Program-made: the position numbers and the translations under genes | Notes under the pieces: model-generated | What the model was told of the DNA's origin: nothing | The model's database searches: none | What the model saw: only the letters and a program-made list of their open reading frames with translations | Assembly: GCA_030044455.1 (NCBI GenBank) | Contig: JASHVU010000634.1 | Location: 1-8,308, forward strand | Direction of reading: 5' to 3' | Origin: Acidobacteriaceae bacterium | GTDB lineage: Bacteria > Acidobacteriota > Terriglobia > Terriglobales > Acidobacteriaceae | Length of the DNA: 8,308 nt | Shown: positions 4,414 to 8,308 of the stretch, in pieces | Position numbering within the stretch: the first letter of the stretch is position 1 | How the letters are laid out: each line of letters opens with the position of its first letter

Positions 4414-6903
4414 TTAGACCCGCGACGCTCGGACGCCGCCCGGCACCAGGTCCGGTTCCGAGTAGCTCACCCGGTTCCCTCCGGCGCGCTTGGCCGCGTA
4501 CATCGCGTGATCCGCGAACTGCATGATTCCGATCGAGCTGCTGCTCGACGAGGGATAAAACGCCAGTCCAATGCTCACCGACCCGCGGATGGTGTGCCCT
4601 TCGATGGCAAACGGCTCGTCCATCGCATGCACCAGCCTCTCTGCGATGCCGTGCGCGATCTCCGTATCTTCAAGGTCAGTCAGCACCGCGATGAATTCGT
4701 CTCCCCCGATCCTCCCCAGCGTGTCGGACGCCCGCAGGCACGCCTTGAACCGCTGCGCCACTTCGATCAGATAAGCATCCCCGATGCGATGCGTATGCGA
4801 ATCGTTGACGTTTTTGAAATCGTCCAGGTCCAGATACAGCAGCGCGGCATAACACTGGTTGGCGTGCGCCCGCTCCAGCGCTTCTTCCAGCCTTCTGTCC
4901 ACCAGGGTACGGTTCGCCAGCCCGGTCAACTGATCGTGCTCCGAGCGGTGCAGCACATCCTCGTACAGCCGCCGGTTATCGATGGCGATGGCCGCCAGGT
5001 TGCAGCCAAACTCAAAGGCCTCCATGTTCAGCGGCAGCGGATCACCCTCGCCGCCCTCGAACGTCATGGTGCCCAGCACTTCTCCGCGGCTCGACTGAAT
5101 CGGCCGCGACCACACATTGCGCGTCTCGGTCGGCCCCACCAGTCCGTGGCTGCGCACCGCCTCAGCGCATGCTGCCTCGCTCACTGAAGGATCCAGATCT
5201 TCCAGCCGCGCAATCGTCTCCGGCTTCAGGTTCGAGCGCGTCATCAGCTCCAGCCGCCGGTTCTCCAGCACGTGCGTGTAGCCCTTCGGTCCCGCCCACA
5301 TTTCGTCGGCGTACGCCTGGATCGCCGCCAGCACAATCGGCAGAGGCTGGAAGCTGTTGATCAGTTCCAGAATGTGGCTGCGCTGCCGCTCCATCCGCGC
5401 CACGGTACTCATCCGCGATGCTTCCTGCTCACTCTTCTGGCGCAGCAGTTTCTCCTTCTCCAGCAGTCGCCAGCGCATGCGCAAACCCCACACCAGCGCC
5501 AGCAGCGCGAAACCCAGAATCGCCGAGGTCACCACAAAGAGGTGCTCCAGCGTCCACCACGATGCGTTTGCCACCACCGCGATGTCCTCGGGCGACCGCA
5601 CCTGCACCTGAATGCTCTCTACCGCACCCCAGAACCCGCGCACGTGCACCAGGCACACACCCGTCGCGCGGATCCGCGCCCCCTTCGTATACATCGGGAA
5701 AGGATCCACATCGCTCACCCGCTTGCGGAAGACGACCGGGAACACGCTGTTGCCCGAGCCAAGCATGATCGTGTCCAGGTGGCTTTCCCGCGTTTGCGAG
5801 ATCACCTCGCCTTCAATACTCACCAGTTTGTTGTCGTACAGCCCCGTCATCGCGTCCGCGAAAGTGATGGCATGCGGTGTCACTGCCACCTCGCCGGGCA
5901 CGATGGTGAACTGTCCCGAGTCCAGTCCCGCCACGCCATCCCCGGCCGTGGCAAATCCCGTTACCTCTACCCGTCGCCCGATACCCACCGGATCCGTTTG
6001 CCGGGTTTCCACCATCAGGCTGCTGTCGCCGTCCTGCACCACCAGCTTTTCTCCCGGATCGTAGAGCGTCACCATTCCGGACGTGAACACGCGGTGCCTG
6101 TCCCTTAGCGCTTCGTTCGATTTCAGCAGCGCCGACAGCGGTGTCAGTTCGTGTTCTGCCGATTCCGCGTCGCCTTCATGCACAACCTGGATTGCGTTGC
6201 TGCTGGAGACATTGATCCGAAGTAAAAGGATGCGGTCGTTGGTCACGTCGAACTTCCCGCCCAGCGCCCCCGTTACACGCACAGTCGCGTCAAGCAATCG
6301 ATTCGGAGAGAACTGCGGATAATCCCGCACCACCACGTCGATCATCTTGTCGCCATCTTCCATGCGCAGCAGATACAGGCTCGATCCCGCCGTCGTCTGG
6401 TACGACGCAGCCCGCACGATGCCCTGCATGGTGACATAGCGGCAGTCGTTCTCCCGCTTGACTGCCTCCCCATAGCTGAGCAACGCCGGCGGCGGCAGCG
6501 GCGCCTTGCCCGTCACCTGAATCGACTTCGCCACGATCTGCGTGCTGTAGCTCGCCCCCGTCGTTCCGTTAACGGTCACCAGCGATCCCGGAGCGATCGA
6601 GTATTTCTTGTCCGGCTCCACGTAGATCCAGCCGCCGCCTTCCTGGATGAAGAGATCCCCTTCCGCGGGATTGCTGTAGGTCACCACCCCGGTTACGGTC
6701 ACCGGCAGCGCTTTGGCTGCCTCCGCCGGACTCAGTTGACGCACTGCCGCCACGCTGGTCAGCGCCTTCTGTGCAGACTGCGCCCCTAGCGGCGCCCAGG
6801 TCAGCAGCAGCATGACCGGGAACACCCGCAGGTGACCCACCCGAATTCGACTGATCGTTCCTGCTATCAGCATCGGTTGATGAGTATTGCTCTTCTTCAT
6901 CAT
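4414..6903 (-). CDS. Membrane diguanylate cyclase: OB-fold repeats, TM, GAF, GGDEF
   Basis: The 829-aa product is a sensor diguanylate cyclase making c-di-GMP from two GTP. Order: signal or anchor (about residues 24-42); an exported half of about 400 residues with four OB-fold-like repeats (about 66-132, 155-240, 271-340, 358-435), each with a VTGVV-type strand, a D/Q-rich turn and a GxxVxVxG strand; one TM helix (454-474); a coiled coil (about 478-510); a GAF-like domain (about 511-645); and GGDEF (about 655-815). The active site GGDEF (733-737) is intact, as are the entry motif DQLTGLANR and the inhibitory RxxD site (RASD, 724-727), so product feedback is expected. In the N-D-x-x-G-H motif the Gly is Thr (T704), and a six-Ser run (785-790) follows GLAFYP. 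No EAL domain is present. The start is one of two adjacent ATGs without a good ribosome site. The exported ligand is unknown. Confidence 0.9.
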   Translation of the reverse strand: MMKKSNTHQPMLIAGTISRIRVGHLRVFPVMLLLTWAPLGAQSAQKALTSVAAVRQLSPAEAAKALPVTVTGVVTYSNPAEGDLFIQEGGGWIYVEPDKKYSIAPGSLVTVNGTTGASYSTQIVAKSIQVTGKAPLPPPALLSYGEAVKRENDCRYVTMQGIVRAASYQTTAGSSLYLLRMEDGDKMIDVVVRDYPQFSPNRLLDATVRVTGALGGKFDVTNDRILLLRINVSSSNAIQVVHEGDAESAEHELTPLSALLKSNEALRDRHRVFTSGMVTLYDPGEKLVVQDGDSSLMVETRQTDPVGIGRRVEVTGFATAGDGVAGLDSGQFTIVPGEVAVTPHAITFADAMTGLYDNKLVSIEGEVISQTRESHLDTIMLGSGNSVFPVVFRKRVSDVDPFPMYTKGARIRATGVCLVHVRGFWGAVESIQVQVRSPEDIAVVANASWWTLEHLFVVTSAILGFALLALVWGLRMRWRLLEKEKLLRQKSEQEASRMSTVARMERQRSHILELINSFQPLPIVLAAIQAYADEMWAGPKGYTHVLENRRLELMTRSNLKPETIARLEDLDPSVSEAACAEAVRSHGLVGPTETRNVWSRPIQSSRGEVLGTMTFEGGEGDPLPLNMEAFEFGCNLAAIAIDNRRLYEDVLHRSEHDQLTGLANRTLVDRRLEEALERAHANQCYAALLYLDLDDFKNVNDSHTHRIGDAYLIEVAQRFKACLRASDTLGRIGGDEFIAVLTDLEDTEIAHGIAERLVHAMDEPFAIEGHTIRGSVSIGLAFYPSSSSSSIGIMQFADHAMYAAKRAGGNRVSYSEPDLVPGGVRASRV

Positions 6904-6954
6904 CGTGATTTTCGCTCGCCGGCAATATCCCTCCCTCGGGGAACAGGTTCGGTA

Positions 6955-6983
6955 CCAAAGTAATGCCTCGTTGGATTACTTGG
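6955..6983. promoter_or_regulatory. Inverted repeat upstream of the diguanylate cyclase
   Basis: CCAAAGTAAT (6955-6964) and ATTACTTGG (6975-6983) form nine complementary pairs with one bulged A and a 10-base loop, 52-80 bases before the cyclase ATG. No T tract follows on either strand, so it is not a standard terminator. It could be an operator or a leader hairpin. I see no convincing promoter hexamers that fix its position relative to the start site. Confidence 0.4.
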
Positions 6984-7073
6984 CCTCCAGTGCTCCTCAA
7001 TCAGATTCGGGTACTCTTACCACAAAGCTCTCAGACCAAGTTGATGAGTGACAGCCAAACCGCAAGTTGCTCT

Positions 7074-7116
7074 ATGCGAGGAAGTGCTCGGGTCAAAGCT
7101 AGAGAGCGCCTCGCAT
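7074..7116. repeat. Long-range hairpin in the DGC-rplS divergent region
   Basis: ATGCGAGG (7074-7081) and CCTCGCAT (7109-7116) are perfect 8-base complements. Inside them GCTC (7086-7089) pairs with GAGC (7104-7107), leaving a 14-base loop. It lies 45 bases upstream of the rplS -10 box, so it is not part of the predicted rplS leader. It may be a structured RNA or a protein site. Chance cannot be excluded in GC-rich DNA. Confidence 0.35.
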
Positions 7117-7160
7117 GCCTCCAATTAAGCCGCCAGCGCTAGGAATCAAGCCCGGTTCTC

Positions 7161-7169
7161 TGTTAAAAT
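7161..7169 (+). promoter_or_regulatory. Extended -10 promoter of rplS
   Basis: TGT followed by TAAAAT gives the TGn extension plus a 5/6 match to the -10 consensus. No good -35 stands 16-18 bases upstream, which is usual for extended -10 promoters. Transcription would start about 7176, leaving a leader of some 26 bases that contains the AGGAAG ribosome-binding site. Confidence 0.5.
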
Positions 7170-7201
7170 CAAGGTTCTGAGTTCAATAGCAGGAAGTCAC
7201 C

Positions 7202-7573
7202 ATGTCAATTCATCCCGTAATGCAGCGCCTGGCCGACAAGCTCAAGCGCACCGATTTACCAGTGTTTGTGCCCGGCGACCAGATTCGCGTCCAGGTAAAG
7301 ATCAAGGAAGGCGATAAAGAGCGCCTGCAGGCCTTTGAAGGCCTGGTGATCGCCGTCAACAACGGCCCCCAGGGGACTTTTACCGTCCGCAAGATGAGCT
7401 TCGGACAGGGCGTCGAGCGCATCTTCCCTTTCAACTCCAAGGTCGTCGACAAGGTCGAAAAGATCCGCAGTTACAAAGTGCGCCGCTCCAAGCTGTTCTA
7501 CATCCGCGGCCTGCGTGGCAAGGCCGCCCGCCTTAAGGAAATCGATCGCGAGACCGGCAAAGTTCGCGCCTGA
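7202..7573 (+). CDS. rplS: 50S ribosomal protein L19
   Basis: The 123-aa product is bacterial ribosomal protein bL19, a large-subunit protein at the interface with the 30S subunit. Family marks run the full length: [27 protein letters not shown] cut by an SH3-like fold, then [49 protein letters not shown]. Length is slightly over the usual 115-120 aa because of a short charged C-terminal tail. The start is the ATG at 7202 with AGGAAG upstream. In many bacteria rplS ends an rpsP-rimM-trmD operon. Here the upstream gene is divergent and rplS has its own promoter and terminator, so it appears monocistronic. Confidence 0.97.
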   Translation: MSIHPVMQRLADKLKRTDLPVFVPGDQIRVQVKIKEGDKERLQAFEGLVIAVNNGPQGTFTVRKMSFGQGVERIFPFNSKVVDKVEKIRSYKVRRSKLFYIRGLRGKAARLKEIDRETGKVRA

Positions 7574-7602
7574 AATCCCGGCCAAAACCCCTTTCCAGTC
7601 AG

Positions 7603-7630
7603 AACCCTCGGCCCAACGGCTGAGGGTTTT
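7603..7630 (+). terminator. Rho-independent terminator of rplS
   Basis: AACCCTCGGCC (7603-7613) and GGCTGAGGGTT (7618-7628) form an 11-bp stem with one G-T wobble and a CAAC loop, running into TTTT (7627-7630). It begins 30 bases after the rplS stop codon. An outer AAACCCC/GGGGTTT pairing on both sides may stabilise it. The rest of the 7574-7912 gap shows no gene, only a tandem GGAGGCC (7684-7690 and 7692-7698). Confidence 0.8.
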
Positions 7631-7900
7631 GAGGTTTTGGGGTTTGAGAGCCATGAGCTTGCGGGATTGAGACAGTAGGGAGCGGAGGCCTGGAGGCCTT
7701 TGAATGAACAATTCTTCGGCTTGCGGCCTTTAAGCCCGGGCCTTCTCAGATCCGTTAACTCGGCCATCTCCGCAACCCCGCTTACTTCGCTGGGTGCCCC
7801 AGAGCCTGCCCCGAGCCTAGCCGAATGGGTATCGCTTCTGGAAGAGCACCTTCCTCGACTGACAGGTCTTTCTCAACTCTCTGATTTCTGTCTTTCCTCG

Positions 7901-7912
7901 TACAATATCCCC
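7901..7912 (+). promoter_or_regulatory. Putative leaderless promoter of the TlpA-like gene
   Basis: TACAAT (7901-7906), a 5/6 match to the -10 consensus, is followed by six bases and the ATG at 7913, so the predicted start site coincides with the start codon. The sequence before the ATG is pyrimidine-rich with no ribosome-binding site, and no clear -35 is visible. The layout equals that of the DinB-like gene. Confidence 0.45.
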
Positions 7913-8308
7913 ATGGTCCGCTTCCCCATTCGCCGCAACACGATTGTTCTTGGCGCAGTCCTGTTTCTGTTCGCAGTCTTCGCCTGGGCGGGCTGGGCCA
8001 ATTGGGAGTACCGCCAACAGGCCGCGGCGCGCCTGCTGGCCAACGCCGCTAAGGGCGAGCTTGTTGCCGACACTGCCACCGACACTCCCGTTTATGTTTC
8101 GCCGCTCCAAGGCAGAATGGCGCCGGCCTTCGTCCTCAACGACCTCAGCGGCAACAAAGTCTCGCTCTCGAGCTACCACGGCAAGGCGCTGTTTATCAAC
8201 TTCTGGGCAACATGGTGCGCACCGTGCAAAATCGAAACCCCCTGGATCGTGGAGTTGCGCAACAAATACGCGTCGCAGGGATTCGAGGTGCTGGGCATCG
8301 ACACCGAA
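7913..8308 (+). CDS. TlpA/ResA-like membrane-anchored thioredoxin (3' truncated)
   Basis: The first 132 codons of a thiol-disulfide oxidoreductase run off the right edge. MVRFPIRRN leads into one membrane helix or uncleaved signal (about residues 10-30). A linker follows, then the start of a thioredoxin-like domain: APAFVLNDLSGNKVSLSSYHGK, ALFINFWATWCAPC (catalytic CAPC, C102 and C105) and GFEVLGIDTE. This is the redoxin/TlpA/ResA pattern, in which the domain lies outside the cytoplasmic membrane and reduces disulfides, for example in apocytochrome c or copper-site maturation. The specific partner cannot be told without the C-terminus or neighbours. The start is the ATG at 7913: no ATG or GTG lies in frame nearby upstream, and the -10 box abuts it. 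The downstream part is not in the window. Confidence 0.88.
   Translation, partial: MVRFPIRRNTIVLGAVLFLFAVFAWAGWANWEYRQQAAARLLANAAKGELVADTATDTPVYVSPLQGRMAPAFVLNDLSGNKVSLSSYHGKALFINFWATWCAPCKIETPWIVELRNKYASQGFEVLGIDTE

Noticed and set aside
4345..6108. Two plus-strand open frames of about 280 codons each opposite the diguanylate cyclase
   Set aside because: They are Arg/His/Pro-rich shadows of the cyclase reading frame with no recognisable domain.
7044..7142. 32-codon plus-strand open frame upstream of rplS
   Set aside because: There is no ribosome-binding site, and its composition looks random. It overlaps the hairpin at 7074-7116.
6904..7160. c-di-GMP riboswitch upstream of the diguanylate cyclase
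   Set aside because: I looked for the conserved GEMM core and paired stems on both strands and found only scattered partial matches, such as a CAAAGC.
7631..7900. Second repeat element or small gene between rplS and the TlpA-like gene
   Set aside because: Only a tandem GGAGGCC and a few short palindromes are visible, with no frame having a start and ribosome site.

Overview
The window is GC-rich and looks like a chromosomal segment of an acidobacterium. Three things point there: a secreted protein with the VWFA-related domain that is expanded in Acidobacteria, an acidobacterial-style periplasmic OB-fold/GGDEF sensor, and an intergenic twin-hairpin repeat of the kind scattered through acidobacterial genomes. 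This assignment is inference from protein character. No rRNA or species-level marker is present. I see no tRNA, CRISPR array, transposase or phage gene.

Layout, left to right. The C-terminus of an unrecognised protein (+, ends 160) converges on a DinB-like gene (-, 189-659). A gene-free stretch (660-1078) holds a twin-hairpin REP-like element. A 92-aa three-helix membrane protein (+, 1079-1357) overlaps tail-to-tail with a secreted VWA-domain protein (-, 1302-2321). Just past the VWA start lies a frameshifted remnant (about 2420-2545) of a second copy of the small membrane gene, so the VWA gene sits between two related sequences in the same orientation. Next come a phytanoyl-CoA dioxygenase-family gene (-, 2615-3499) and a compact two-gene operon (-, 3674-4317). 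That operon encodes a four-helix membrane protein and a 71-aa XRE-type regulator, joined by a TGATG overlap. Its promoter carries two near-identical 20-bp palindromes in inverted orientation. A long membrane diguanylate cyclase (-, 4414-6903) follows. Divergent from it is rplS (+, 7202-7573) with its own terminator, and the window ends in a truncated TlpA/ResA-like thioredoxin (+, from 7913).

Most genes look like independent single transcription units with no common pathway. The only clear operon is the membrane protein/XRE pair, which looks autoregulated: one palindrome contains the -35 hexamer and the other covers the predicted start site. The most notable signals are this operator pair, the duplicated flanks of the VWA gene, the tandem OB-fold periplasmic half of the cyclase, and two genes (DinB-like and TlpA-like) whose -10 boxes end exactly six bases before the ATG, suggesting leaderless mRNAs.
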